Positions 49,803-62,299 of a stretch of 64,000 nt of DNA are shown here, piece by piece. Under the pieces are notes generated by a model. That model was given only the letters and a program-made list of their open reading frames with translations, made no database searches and was not told the origin of the DNA. The DNA is from Paratinospora sagittata. Its lineage: Eukaryota > Streptophyta > Magnoliopsida > Ranunculales > Menispermaceae. The position numbers and the translations under genes are program-made. The stretch's first letter is position 1, and every line of letters begins with the position of its first letter. The stretch covers positions 6,647,001 through 6,711,000 of the forward strand of contig CM069601.1 in NCBI GenBank assembly GCA_035771175.1, given 5' to 3'.

Positions 49803-50428
49803 CCCCAAATTTAGGTTTTTTATCTTTTTATTTTTTTGAGTGATCTAGTGGCGCTAGCATCGGTTAAAAAAAATTGAAACCCTTCAATAAAACCAAGGAG
49901 ACAAGCACGAAGAGCATGCAGGGCTAGAATGAGAATTATACGAATTAACTATTATGGTCTAACTCATAGTTTATTAAAAAAAAATGATAAACTCTTATTT
50001 ATTTGTAAAGAAGTTAATTAAACTCTAACTTTAAATAAAGGGGGTTTTGATGCACATTGTTTGAACTAACTAACGTTTTACCTCACTTCTACTTCTTATG
50101 ATTCTTACATTTGACTTATAATATTGATATAATTTTATATTTCACTTTTTTTTTTAATTGCATTGAATTTGCTTCCTTCATCTTCTATAAAGAAACGGCT
50201 AAATGTTCAAGTATTAATAAAATACATAGATATCCATGAGAAGAAAATAGGTTCGACAAGGCTGGTAAAAATTATTTGGACATATTTATTTGACTTTTTT
50301 TTTCTATTCTTTTTAACAGATACAGACAAGAATTTTTCAAATCTTGACTATGAATTGAAATTTGTATTCAACGTCATGAGGAGCAAATGTACCTCTAAAC
50401 TAGGGCTATAAGCAAACATGATCAAATC
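49803..50428. other. No supported gene
   Basis: AT-rich intergenic sequence between the bZIP upstream region and the next LTR cluster. Nothing recognised. Confidence 0.5.
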
Positions 50429-52258
50429 TGTCGCGACCCATTCTAATAACGTCACGACTAGCATAAAATCTCAAATACGTCACGCATAGACATATGTCAA
50501 ACCCTACTCAGCCTGACCCAATAATACAGAAATACCAAGTCATGATATACCTTGTACGTACATCCTCAAACCCTTGTATATACATGTACCTAATTCACAC
50601 CATTTCCTTTGCAATCCAAATGAACATTATCCATCATATACATTTACAAAATGGACCTATTCACCATACTATATCATCCATAAAATTCAAACAAAGCATC
50701 ATATCAACCTAACAAACCAAAACAATCCTACCATAGCAATTTACAACCCAAACTTCTCCTGTGATAGTTATTTGTACATATTTGGTGATATTTACATATA
50801 TTACAAAGTAAAGATTTTATAGTCTGAAAACCACACACGCACATACATCAAGTCTTGGGACTCCTGCTACTCCTCTCAAGTGATTTTTTTCCTCTTTCTA
50901 TCAGAACCTAGCAAAAATGAGAAAAAGTAATGAGTTTCACAACTCCAGTGAATATATCTCACCGTTAACATCATATACGCATTAAATAAAATGGAATCAT
51001 GTCTTTAAAATGGTTCAAATAGCATGATGAAGTGCTCATTTAAATAACATACATGGAAGCAAATAACATGAGCATTTTATAAAAACAATGCAAAAGTTTC
51101 CATAAAACATGAATTCACCACTTTCGCCCTCTTTCATGGTAATCTATTAAGTCTTTTCCTTATTTCATGCTATAAGGAATGCCTTATCTTAGATTACCTA
51201 TTTGTATTCATTCTTTTGTATACAACTATTTCTATAAACCAATGCTCCTTTATATCTGGAATGCCCTAACCTAAAACACACTTTGATTGAACCAATGAGT
51301 CTTTTCCCAAAGAATAAGTCATGTAATGGCTATTCGTGCCTTGTAACGTTACATCCATAATGCCAAGGGCACACTTCGGTTTCGAAATCAATTTCATGAT
51401 TTAAAACATATGCTCCTACATATAACATCATGCTTATAATTACAAATCGTTGTTATACTCATATAATGCCATATGTGAACACTAAAGGTAAGAAATACTT
51501 ACAAATGCCACCAATCAGCACCTACTATCACTTCACCCAATCAAGCCAACCAACCCAACTATACTCTTTTCTCAACTTGTCAACATAAGAAATACGTATA
51601 TGCACATCAAGTTAACTAAAATACATATTATAAACACAACAAGTTACTTGATTGTTCCCAAGTTTTCCACTCACAAGCTGAAACCAATGTCCAACTTATC
51701 TATTACAATTCCCTCATTATATATCTCATTTTCCATCACTAACTCAGAGGACATCAATCTTAATCTTAGATTCAATTATTCTAGAATTCTTTCCAACCAT
51801 TGAGATTCATGAGAACCCCATTTCCAGCATGTTTTTTTTATAAGAACTTGAATTCAGTCATAATTCTATGAGTTGCCATTAAAACCAAGTCTAATTCAAG
51901 GCTTATATCCAAGTAAACAAAAAAGAAATATTTTGGTTTAAAACTCTTAAAAGTTGTAGCAAGAAATTCTACACTAACACGGTTTGCACCATGTATTGCT
52001 ACTACTTTTGATCCTTTCTACATTCATTAATACAATAAAAATCCATGAAACCATTAATCACATAAAAACCCCGTAATTCTGGAACATTTCCAAATGTTCC
52101 AACATCACCAAAATCAACAACTTTTCATATACGTTGCACAACTCAACTCAAACAACTAAAATTCATAAGATTAAAGCTTCAAATTTCTTACCTTAGCCTT
52201 CAAAAATCTGAACCCAAGCTCCCTTCTTCCATTCTCCCCTTTTCTCCAAAGCTTTCTA
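50429..52258 (-). repeat. Probable LTR segment, minus orientation
   Basis: Starts TGTCGCGACCC on the plus strand, like the end of the LTR at 30427 (TGTCGTGACCCC). It has the same layout of AT-rich body and a CT-rich tract (52195-52250) seen near the end of that LTR. It breaks off at 52259, where another LTR begins. The outer right end may be 59520, but I found no matching TSD. Confidence 0.5.
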
Positions 52259-54283
52259 TGTAACATCCCGTAATTTTAATTAAATACATACGATAAATTA
52301 TACGTATATCGAGATGTATGATACGCGTATATACATGCGTGTAGGATATACGCGTGTATGAAATACATACTATATGTAAGGAATATGAGCAAATAAATAA
52401 AATTATTAAATAAAGAATATAAGTTTTATTAGTGGAATGAGTTGGTTAATTAGATACGTGAATTGAAGTTGAATTAACTTGATTAATAGATGGGAAAGTT
52501 CGTTTGTTAACTTGCATGAGGAGCATGGGATAAAATGGGAAGTTAGTTTGTTAACTTGCATGAGGAGCATGAAATCATTTGGATAAATAAATCTAAATAA
52601 AAAAAAATATATCATTCTAGTTGCTTCCAACGTGTGGCAACTAGAATAATATAAAAACAAAAGTAATAAAAAAATGAAGAATAAAGAAGAGAGATGATAT
52701 GAGTTGCAGCAACAAAAAAAAAAACAAGAGAAGCTGCAGAGAGAAGAACGAGAGAAACAGAGAGAAGAATGAGAAGAAGACAAAGAGAAAACGCGAGATT
52801 CGCGCCAAATTCGACTTGCCGGTAAACTATTTTTGCTATTTTTCATCGTAAAACTACTATCTAAGCTAGATGTAACGATTCTAGCGGACTAATTTTAGCT
52901 ATGGGAGCCGTTTTGCGGCGTTTTAACAAATTGGGGTTTTGACTCAACGTGAATAGAAAATCCGCTAGAAAGGTAAAAAAACGTTCTCTGGACTGTTGGG
53001 ACCCCGAATATGTGGTTAGATTCAATTTTATGATTTTTGGAGACCATTTGACAATTTTAATACAATTTACATCTTTCGGATGAATAGTAAAAATGAATAG
53101 TGAATAGTGAATAGTAAAAAATGAATAGTACTGTGAACGGTGATTTGATATTTTAGTAGCTACTGATATGGTAAATGATGATTCTAATGATACTCTATGG
53201 GTAATTTCAGTGTTTAAATTGAGGCTTAAGGGCATGGATAAACGCTTTTGAGGAAGCAATGACGTTTATTGTTGCTCGATTTTAGAGGTTGGCTTAGAAA
53301 ACCCGTGTAACCACTGTGAGTATAGTTTTCTTGATGTGGTTCTTGTATGACATTATACATATATAAAATGTTTGATTGTATGCATGGTATATTTATATAT
53401 ATACATTGAGTTTTATGGATCATGCAAACTGATTTTAATTGGAGTTTGTAATGATGAGGTTTTGCGAATCCTCATCGTCATTTCGTTAGGAATTAGACCC
53501 GGATGAGGTTTTGCGAGTCCTCATTGTCAGTAGGTCTGTCCTAACAAGGGTTGCGATCCTTGAAATGACTGTGAATTCGGTGATAAGAAGCTGCGTCTAC
53601 CTTGTACGGCTTAGACCCGCTCTCTTGCCTTGCGGAGGAGGGAGATTGTGCATTGTGTTATTGAAAACTCATACAATTTATGTTGTTGACATGTATGATA
53701 TATTCGTTGAATGATGCATGTGTTGACTAAGTGTTTGAAATGATTTTAAATGTCATATTTATCTAAATGTATATAATTGTCATATCAAGAACTATATTCA
53801 CTGAGCTGTTGTTTGCTCATCCCATTTCCTCCAATATTTCAGGTATTGAGTCGAAGGGAAAAAGAAAAATCCGTGAGTGATAATCACGTGAACCTTCGTC
53901 TGGTACGTGTATGTATGTTTGGAGGAAATAAATTCTATTTTTGTTATTTTGATATGTATAATTATCACACACTATATATATGTACTATCACCTAGATGGG
54001 TTGTGTGGTAATCTTATATAATGCTTGGGATGATGAAATGTATTTATCAGTTGGGAATTTACTTTGTGGAATGAATGAAATGAATGTGAGTGGAATGATC
54101 ATCTATATAGCTAGTTGATTGGATTTGAATTGTGGTATAAAAAAACAAAAATTATGTAAGTTTGGGATGGATTGTGAGAGTACGTGAAGGCTGACAGTGT
54201 ATTGTATACTGTATACGGGTATGTACAGTGTATAGTACACTGTGCCGGTCATGACGTCAGCCTACGTCAGGGGCGTCGTGACA
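52259..54283 (+). repeat. Solo LTR (2025 bp), same family as 9830-12075
   Basis: TGTAACATCCCGTAATTTTA to CAGGGGCGTCGTGACA. Shared blocks include 'ctaagctagatgtaacgatt' near 52861 and 'tttcgttaggaattagaccc' near 53480. It contains a short GAATAGT array (53085-53130). Flanks TTCTA and ATATG do not match, so the insertion site has been altered or the LTR is part of a larger rearrangement. Confidence 0.82.
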
Positions 54284-54304
54284 ATATGGTACATAAGGCC
54301 TTTT

Positions 54305-54497
54305 TGTCACACCCTGGGTTGCACAGCGTGCCCCCTACCCAGGTGTGGGAGCACCCCCTCGGGGAGAACGCCTAGCTATAGTACCACATAATATTGTCAT
54401 ATCGCCATGTAGCAACCCAACCGCAGCTGGTCTACATCGAAACGATTATTTGTCTGCCACTATTTAGGGGGCACGCTATACAACCCAGGGTGTGACA
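54305..54497. mobile_element. 193-bp element with ~33-bp terminal inverted repeats
   Basis: Ends TGTCACACCCTGGGTTG and its reverse complement CAACCCAGGGTGTGACA, with the complementarity continuing inward (CGTGCCCCCTA). Non-coding. No clear TSD (TTTT left, TTCT right). It could be a MITE or a rearranged LTR end, since TGTCACACCC also resembles local LTR termini. Confidence 0.6.
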
Positions 54498-55319
54498 TTC
54501 TAGCTCTCCCAGCTCAAATGAGCTAGAAAGACAAAAAAAAATACTTTCAATATGTTTCGCCGCCTCAAGTAACCAAATATACCCTAAATATACATGTCTT
54601 ATATATCAAAATCCATGTAAAAGCAGACTCTGAACTCAATTATGACATAACCAATTATTTTTAACACACCATTTCTAAGTTTAATGCACTTATCAACCTT
54701 TTATACTCGTAAAAATATGCCACGAATACATCTATACATACACACTTTGGAACACATCCCAAAGTCCCCAATGTAACACCCTATAACTGTAGTCAAACTT
54801 TTATGTTGACTTGCACGTATTGTAAAACATATTTATATGTGTATACATACGAAAATGACCTTAAAATAGGATGTTTGTGTGTATCCTAGTGTCGTAGGAA
54901 CCCCACTAGATATGGATGTTATTAGTAGGGGTGAGTAGGTCACTCGCCAACTCGACCTACCTAAACCCAAAACATTGGGTAAGGTCAGGTTTTATGAAGA
55001 GAAGGGGGTTGATCGGATGACAAAGTGCTTCCACTTTTTGTTTCCAAAAATCAGTTATTTTGTCTGCCACCACTAGAGTGTGCTTCTTCACGTGTGGGCC
55101 TGCTTATTGTGTCCAGACTTGAAATCTTTTAACTTTTTCTTACCCTGATAACTAGGGGTGGGCATGGGTCGAGTTCAGGTTGGGTTTGGACCCAAACACC
55201 ACCCGACTTCATGGGATAAAGGGGGTTTACTCTACTGACCTGTTGGCGAGTCGAGTCTATTGGGTCGTCAGGCCACTCGACGAGAACATAGGGAGGTGGG
55301 AGGGTTTTCTTTTGTTGGG

Positions 55320-55640
55320 TTTGGTTTACTTTGAGAGAGAGAAAGAAGAAGAGAACAAAGGGAGGCCGGGAGAGTTGGAGAGAGAGAGTGAGAGAGAAAA
55401 GAAGAGATAGATGGGAAAGGGAGAGTTGCAGAAAGAGAGAGAAAGAGAGGGTAGGCAGAGTGAGAGAGAAGAAGACAAGAGAGGGAGAGAGTTGCAAAGT
55501 GAGAAAAGAAAATAAGAGAGGGAGAGAATAGCAAAGTGAGAAAAGAAAATAAGAGAGGGAGAGAATAGCAAAGTGAGAAAAGAAAATAAGAGAGGGAGAG
55601 AGTAGCAAAAAGAGAGAAGAAGATAAGAGAGAAAAGAACT
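55320..55640 (+). repeat. GAGA-rich tract with 37-bp tandem units
   Basis: Purine-rich simple sequence; from 55484 about three copies of a 37-bp unit containing TAGCAAAGTGAGAAAAGAAA. Long frames on the opposite strand are by-products of its composition. Confidence 0.85.
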
Positions 55641-56549
55641 AATAAGGTTTCTTCAGTGTTTAATTAAGACAGGTCGGGCCGGGTTAAACAGGTCGGATTT
55701 TTTATTAACCTGACACCCGACCCGATTCTATCGAGTTCTCGCGCTCCAATGGTGGTAAACAGAAATCGAGCTCTCTGGAATGTGCAGAAGCACGCTCCCA
55801 GCTGGGGGAGGAACATGCTCCTTGCGTATACAGAAGAAAACCTATTTTCTGGCCAAGGAGGAGCACTCTCCTAAAGAGGAAAAACGCTTCTTGACATTTT
55901 GACAACTTTTTAGGACAGGTCAGTATGGCGGTTTAGCCACTTATAAACTGATTTCTTGTTCTTCTCTTGATCATTCTAACTAGTTTGAGCTTGAGGAAGA
56001 GGGAGAATGAAAGGGAATAGGAGCAACGATCTAGGGTTGGAAATTTTGGAGCTAAGGTAAGCTTTTTTTGGCTTAAAAATTACAGATTTGTGCATGTTTC
56101 TTTGATTTGTTCGACATATGTGAGTTTGGGCTGATTTGATAATGGTTGAAAGAATTAGGGATTTTTAGGATGTGCCAATTTCGTGGCCCTTGATGTTCAG
56201 TTATGTTTCAAATGAATTCGTGATGAAAAATGAACTCTAGGCATATGAAAATTGTAAGAAAATGGGGTTAAGTGGTGGGATTGCCCAAACCCTACTGCAG
56301 CTGAAGCAGCCGAGGGTTTGGGGATGTCCAGAGTTAAGGTTTTATGGGATTCAAATGAGGATTTTATTTTATCGGATTCCTGTATGATATTTATAGGTTT
56401 TAGATACAAAATTGGTTGAATTCTAGTGTGATTAGTTGAGATTGGTGAGAGCAGCTTGTGTAGTAACTGTTGTAAGAAGTGTGCTTGGTGATTGGAAAGC
56501 ACAGGACATTGTCCATGGTGAGCATTTCTTACCTTTTGTTTTATGTATG

Positions 56550-56820
56550 ACATTATATGTATAAATTTGGTTATGAAATGTAAGCATGCTAGTATAATTG
56601 CATTTGTGTTTTGAATGCATGAAATGTTTCGAATTGAAACATTTATATGTATAAATTTGGTTATGAAATGTAAACATGCTAGTATAATTGCATTTGTGTT
56701 TTGAATGCATGAAATGTTTCCAATTGAAACATTTATATGTATAAATTTGGTTATGAAATGTAAGCATGCTAGTATAATTGCATTTGTGTTTTGAACGCAT
56801 GAAATGTTTCGAATTGAAGC
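56550..56820 (+). repeat. 90-bp tandem repeat, three copies
   Basis: Copies at a 90-bp spacing, marked by ATGTATAAATTTGGTTATG at about 56557, 56647 and 56737. Divergence is very low, so the amplification is recent. Confidence 0.9.
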
Positions 56821-57587
56821 ATGTCTTGGATTTGCTTAAGTTGTTCCTAGACGTGAGTAACATTCTCAATTGAGGAACCTACTAGGAATGAGATTTGCAT
56901 GAATGGTTGATCAACACTTATGGTCATTGATACCGTCCTAGTTAGGAATGAAAACCCAAGAATAGTTACTTGATAATGAGTATTAAGAGGCTAGGTGCTA
57001 CCCTCATAGATGCATAATGAGGGGTAAGTCCCACTCTAATACTTGGATGACAGGAGATGATTGCACGGTTTTTCACTGAATTTGCATTGATTGCATGAGA
57101 TGAGTTATATTTGACATATATCTTTTTGATCAGATTACTTGCATATGTTGTTTAACCTGTTTTAAATGTCATATTTTGTTTATTGGTGGTGCATATATGA
57201 TGCCAAAGGTAGAATATTCACTGAGCTTGATGTAGCTCATCCAAATTCTCAGTATTTTTAGGAAAAAACACTAAAGGCAAAGGGAAGGCTCAAGGAGAGT
57301 GGCGAGGAGTCTTGTTTGCTTTCACACGTATGTGTTTTTGTGGAGTTTGGAAAACACTTTGTATTTTGTTCATATACTTGTATAAAACACTATCTACGGT
57401 ATATTATAACTTAGATGGGAACAGGTTTATTTAAAAATAAATTTTCACGCAGATGATTATGAATGTTATATGAGTATGGAATATTGTGGAATGTGATTGG
57501 ATTATGCAAGGTATGTATTGACAGGTTAGGCTAATAGGGTGCCAAATGTGTCAGGATATGACATGTGTGATACTCTATGTTGGTCGT

Positions 57588-59335
57588 TGTTGGCCCAGGA
57601 GTGTCCAAGAGGGAGGGTGAATTGAAAACTATAGTCAGTTAAAACTTTAAGTAAAATTTGCAGTGAAACGACAAGTAGACAGTGCAGAAAATAAATATTG
57701 CACAAATGATTTATAGTGGTTCAACGATATGCCTACCTCCACTACCTAACCTCCTCAGTTAAGATTTTCAACTTTACTGAACAATCCTCTTATGGGTGAG
57801 GACTAAACAGTAACAATCTTCTCAGCTTTACGGGTGTGAGAACTACCTTACAACTCTCAGCTTATAGATGTGAGACCTACCTACACTCTTGGCTTCACAT
57901 GTGCAAGAATACATACACTTTTGGCTTACAGGTGCAAGACAACCTACACTCTTGGCGCAAGACAATCTACACTCTTGGCTTACAGGTGCAAGACAACCTT
58001 CCCTTAAACTCACAGATATAAACAACAACTGACTATCCTACCTTATAATGATAACTTCCTGCAACTTTTACAATTGCAGTTACAAATCGATTCCGATAAA
58101 AAATATACAATTTAGTACACTGAATCATACAACCCTTTCACTCGAGAAAAACTTATTTCAGCAATAAGATATGAATTTGAATATAGCTGAAAATTTGAGT
58201 AAAATCAATATCCTATCTTTCACCGGTTTTTTAGAAGATAAGATATAAGGTAAGCACAAAACGAAAAACCACTTGAAAGAAATCGTTTATCAAAAACAAT
58301 ATTTTTGAAAAGTTGAAATCGACTAGCTTTCAAACTTTTTAGGCTCAGAGATTTTCTGAAAAGGTTATTGCAATTTAGCTTGAACCAGATACTTATAGAA
58401 ACATTTGCACCAAATCTACAACTTTTGAAATTTGAAAAGATGAATTAGAATGTTGTGTCAAACAGATTAATTCTTTCATAAAAATCGTAAGTTTAGTTTA
58501 TGTGAAAATGTTTTGGTTAAATTCAGTTTGCATGAGAATATAAATAGTCAGAGATCCTCTGATCATGCAACTGAAAAGTCAATTGACAGGTGATAGTTTC
58601 TTTTTTAGTTTTTCTAACAGAGTTCTATCAGCGTCCTGAAACACATTGTTCTAAAAATTTGATTTTTACTGACTTGCTCTAGGAGGGCGCTAATGTTGCG
58701 TTAGCGTCCTGACAAGCTTGAGTACCAAAAACTTAAGTTCTCCGATGAGGGCGATAATGCTCTATTAGCGTTTTGATGTGCAACTACTGGTTTTCAGGTT
58801 CATTCAATGAGAGCGCTCATACTCTATCAACGTCCTGACGTGAATGATAAACTTTTGAATCAGAAACCACCAATGCCCTGATGGTCTATCAGCGTCATGC
58901 AGTGTTGGCTCGATATTAAGTTACTAGCCATTGCATTCGCGTTCTGATTGACCATCAACATCCTGAAAGACATTGAAAACAATTTTTTCTTGAAATTTGA
59001 TTTTTCAAAAATACGATTAATCATATCAATACTTAAGCTTTTTGGATCAAATCAAACGTTCATAAAATTGTTCAAATGGTTCAGAAAACAATTAAAAAAC
59101 CTTTGAGTGAAATCGATAGAAATCAATTTTCTTCGAAATCCAAAGACTTTGAGAATAAACTTTTTTTAGCAAGTCTCTGCAATCTAATATTTAACTCGTT
59201 TTAACCTTGTTTTTGATAACTTGATTTGGCATGAACTTGACTAATTGAGACTTGACTTTCTTCAAGCTAATTTGTTGAAACACTTCAATAACGTCATTAG
59301 ATCATAATATTGAGTGATTTAGAATCATCAAAACA
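57588..59335 (-). repeat. Sirevirus-like LTR, minus orientation (1748 bp)
   Basis: Reverse-oriented relative of 7188-12428. On the minus strand it starts TGTTTTGATGATTC and ends CACTCCTGGGCCAACA after a CACCCTCCCTCTTGG segment. It has the same two repeat zones: a ~30-bp array with CTTGGCTTACAGGTGCAAGA words (57840-58010) and GACGCT/GCGCCCTC palindromes (58620-58980). The five-base flanks (GTCGT, TTATT) do not match. Confidence 0.72.
58620..58980 (-). repeat. Inverted copy of the GACGCT / AGCGCCCTC palindrome zone
   Basis: Contains GAGGGCGCTAATG, TTAGCGTCCTGA, ATCAACGTCCTGA and relatives, matching the vocabulary of 7720-8410 in reverse orientation. Confidence 0.75.
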
Positions 59336-59399
59336 TTATTTTATGGGGTTCCTCATGAGATAACAATCATGACATCACTCTACGAAGGGGGTCGCGACA

Positions 59400-59520
59400 C
59401 CCAATGTATCAATAACCACACCGTATAAACACATATACATGTATATATACTCAAACATATAAGTAGGATTATACGTACATGTCTACAATTAGGTTTGACT
59501 AAATTTAAGGGGTTGTTACA
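59400..59520 (-). repeat. LTR start in minus orientation
   Basis: The right end GGGGTTGTTACA reads on the minus strand as TGTAACAACCCCTTAAATTT, an LTR 5' end of the local family. The 54772-59399 LTR is inserted in it. Its other end may be at 50429 or 54305; unresolved. Confidence 0.55.
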
Positions 59521-61118
59521 AAACTTGACCATTCCGGGTCAATGTGGGGTTGGGTTCATTTTTACTTAACCTGATCTAGTCGGGTTGGTTCGCGGGTTAT
59601 ATGGAAACTCGACTCAATGAACCTGACCCAACCCGACCATAATTAAAAACATCCAACCCCCTCATACACGCCCCCTTCCCTTTTTTTTTTTTTTTTCTTT
59701 CAAACCCTAGTACCCCTCACAACTAAAAGAAAAAACCCTAACATCCCTCAAATCCCCTTTCCCATTTCTTCTTTCCTTTCATTCTAACCTTAATGCCACC
59801 CCCTATTTTCTTCTTTTCTTTGTTAAATTGTGCCTCTTTCCTTCTCTTAAGAAACAAAACCCTACTTTCAATGTTCTTCCTGAATAGGGCGATAGAGAGG
59901 AATCATAGGAGTGTGAATGTGTGGAGCTAGGCAAAGATGGTGGCGGAGGGAAGTTGTTGGAGGGGTCCCAATGAAGGTGGCCGCAACAAGGGTGTTGGTG
60001 GCGGCGGTCGTGATAGTGTAGGTGGTAGCAAAGATGGGATTGTATATTCAATCCACTCTCTTTTTCTTTTTTCTTTTTTGAAAGCCATTCAATCTTCTCT
60101 TATTTTTTCATTTTGAAACCCATTCGATTTACTCTTTTAATTTAGAATCCATTTGATCTACTCTTTTTTCTTTTTTAGAACCTATTTGATATGTTTTTTT
60201 TTTTTTTCAAGGAAACCCATTTGATTTATTTATTTGAAACCATTAAATTTGCTATTTTCTTAAAACCCTTTTTCTGCCCTTTTTTTTAAAACCCATTCAA
60301 TCTGCTCTTTGATGTTTGATTTTAGGTTCTAATTTAACAACAATTTTTGTAGGCATGATATTTCACTTCAGGTCACCAACGTGGCCTAAAAAGCTCTTGA
60401 CCACCATACCAAGTGTTAATGCATTAAGTTAACATTTATATTAGTAGATTAGTATAAAATACTAAAAAGATAATTTTAATAAGGAAAATGTTAATCTAAT
60501 TATAAAAAAAATATAATTTTATGTGCAACTACACATTCATATTTATTAGATTATTTATAAATATGTAAAATAGACACATCTAATGGATATGAATTTGCAA
60601 TTACTTATGTAATTATATTTTTATAATTAGATTAATATTTTCCTTTTAATTGTATATCAAAAATAATTTTAGGAGAAAAGTAAAAGTGTTCTCACTACAT
60701 AATAGTATAGATATTAAACTCAAATTTTTGGGTCTTTAAGAAGCACTGTGAGATATCTTATTTCATGGCAGATCTTGACATGCTGACAGTTAAGGGGTCA
60801 TGTTTAAACCTATGGTTTCAACAACCGAGTCCATTTCATTAAAGCAACCTTACAATCATAATATACATTTTGTTCATTAAAATTGTTAAAGAAGCATACG
60901 CCTTTAATGGAAAAGGAAAAGGTCACCTCGCCTTGCGACATCACAGCAAACTATAGTGTTTAAGATAACAAAAATGCAACTACCACCATAAATATGCATG
61001 CTGTATATTATTAATTTGCAAGGTAAGCAACGCGTTTTGCTTTTATTATTCTACCCATTATTACTATTGTACAAATAAAATCTAACATACAAGTAATTAA
61101 TTTTAGTGTGCCCAAAGC
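59521..61118. other. No supported gene
   Basis: 59580-59650 has ACCCGACC-type words also seen near 54930-55000; 59670-59800 is CT-rich with AACCCTA words; 60070-60300 has repeated 'aacccattcaatctgctc' type phrases. A foldback lies at 60468-60650. No protein-coding motif. Confidence 0.45.
60468..60650. repeat. AT-rich foldback, possible MITE
   Basis: The segment from TTTTAATAAGGAAAATGTTA is complementary to the one ending TAATATTTTCCTTTTAATT, with arms of about 75-80 bp and pairing continuing toward the centre. No clear TSD. Confidence 0.6.
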
Positions 61119-61286
61119 CCCTTAGCCTGGGGCTTTTGACATGATTACTCCTAAAAAAAAAAAATTTTTTACAAATACCATCAAAATACAAATAATGACT
61201 CATTTGCCATATTTTACTGTTCATTATACAGTTAGCACGCCAAACAAGCGTTATATCGGTGTCCAGGTGGCATTTTAAAGAATGCG

Positions 61287-62299
61287 TCAAAAGACGGAGC
61301 TTTTGACATAATTACCCCTAAAAAAAATAATTTCACAAATACCATCGAAATACAAATAATGATCTATTTGTCATATTTTACTGTTTATTGCACAGTCAGC
61401 CGGTCAAACAAGCGCCACGTCAGCGCCCAGGTGGTATTTTAAAGAAGGCGTCTTTTGAAAAGACGCATTCCCTTCATATTTCTTTTTTTTAAGTGGAAGG
61501 GAAGGCGTCTTTTCAAAAGACGCATTCCCTTGCACTTGTAAAAAAAAAATTTTAATTTCTACTGCTTTTTTGACAAGGGATTTAAATTTTTTTTTTTAAA
61601 ATCCCCTGCAGTTCATGTCGATTTTAGCAGAAATTTACTTGTGAGTTCTAGTTCTCAAAAGCAGAAATTCCTTCCTGGTATTTCGGAGACTATTAAGTAT
61701 TTGAGCTTGAGCAATAACAAGCTCATGGGTTTCGCGTGGATATGTAGTTGAGCCTCCATAGTAATTGGCATCAAATGCTTCTGGAGATTCTCGTTGTTGC
61801 TGGATTCCAAGATCTTCATTTTTTTTTTCATCAAAATTTAAATTTCCTCAAGTCCCTTTATCTTCTCCACTTCATTTTTCACAGAGTTTGCAGCGGAGCG
61901 ATTCAAGGTACTGTTAATAGAATTTAAATCCCTTGTCAAAAAAGAGCAGAAATTTAATTTTTTTTTTTACAAGTGCAAGGGACGTCTTTTTAAAAGACGC
62001 AAAAGACGCATTCCCTTGCACTTGTAAAAAAAAAAAAATTTGAAAGAAATGCGTCTTTTGAAAAGACGTCTTCCCTTCACTTAAAAAAAAATTATGAAAG
62101 AAAGGCGTCTTTTAAAAAGACGCCTTTTGAAAAGACGCCTTCCTTAAAATGCCACCTGGGCACCGAAGTGGCGCTTGTTTGGCGCGCTGACTGTGCAATG
62201 AACAGTAAAATATGACAAATAGGTCATTATTTGTATTTTAATGACATTTGTAAAGTTATTTTTTTTAGGGGTAATCATGTCAAAAGTCCTCAAAAGACG
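61287..62299 (+). mobile_element. Inner Mutator-like element (TSD TCAAAAGACG) inside the outer element's terminal repeat
   Basis: The element is 61297-62289 (993 bp). TSD TCAAAAGACG lies at 61287-61296 and 62290-62299. Ends GAGCTTTTGACATAATTACC and GGTAATCATGTCAAAAGTCC. Inside, a second inverted pair (TTTTTTGACAAGGGATTTAA near 61566; its complement near 61922-61941) flanks a gene-like piece. Same family as 39435-40694. Confidence 0.9.
61660..61740 (+). pseudogene. LRR-like gene fragment inside the inner Mutator-like element
   Basis: One frame reads GISETIKYLSLSNNKLMGF, which fits the LxLxxNxLxG consensus of plant leucine-rich repeats, then runs into a stop. Only one repeat is visible, so the origin from an LRR receptor gene is a guess. 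Confidence 0.4.

Larger units (their letters stand above)
54772..59399 (+). repeat. Solo LTR with TSD CCCAA, split by a Sirevirus-like LTR
   Basis: TGTAACACCCTATAACTG to GGGGGTCGCGACA; TSD CCCAA at 54767-54771 and 59400-59404. It is interrupted at 57588-59335; without that insert it is about 2.9 kb. It contains a GA-rich tract with a 37-bp tandem unit (55484-55620) and a 90-bp tandem repeat in three copies (56550-56820). No coding sequence recognised. Confidence 0.88.

Noticed and set aside
52259..54283. A TSD for this solo LTR
   Set aside because: The flanking five bases (TTCTA and ATATG) do not match, so I do not claim one.
55129..55608. Leu/Ser/Phe-rich 159-codon minus-strand frame that looks like a membrane protein
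   Set aside because: It is the complement of a GAGA-rich tandem repeat inside a solo LTR; the apparent hydrophobicity comes from CTCTCT-type sequence.
57836..58028. Repetitive open frames on both strands near 57.9 kb
   Set aside because: Both arise from the ~30-bp array of the Sirevirus-like LTR and show no known domain.
59803..60051. His/Ser-rich 82-codon minus-strand frame
   Set aside because: Low-complexity GGTGG-type sequence, no domain, no splice or start context.
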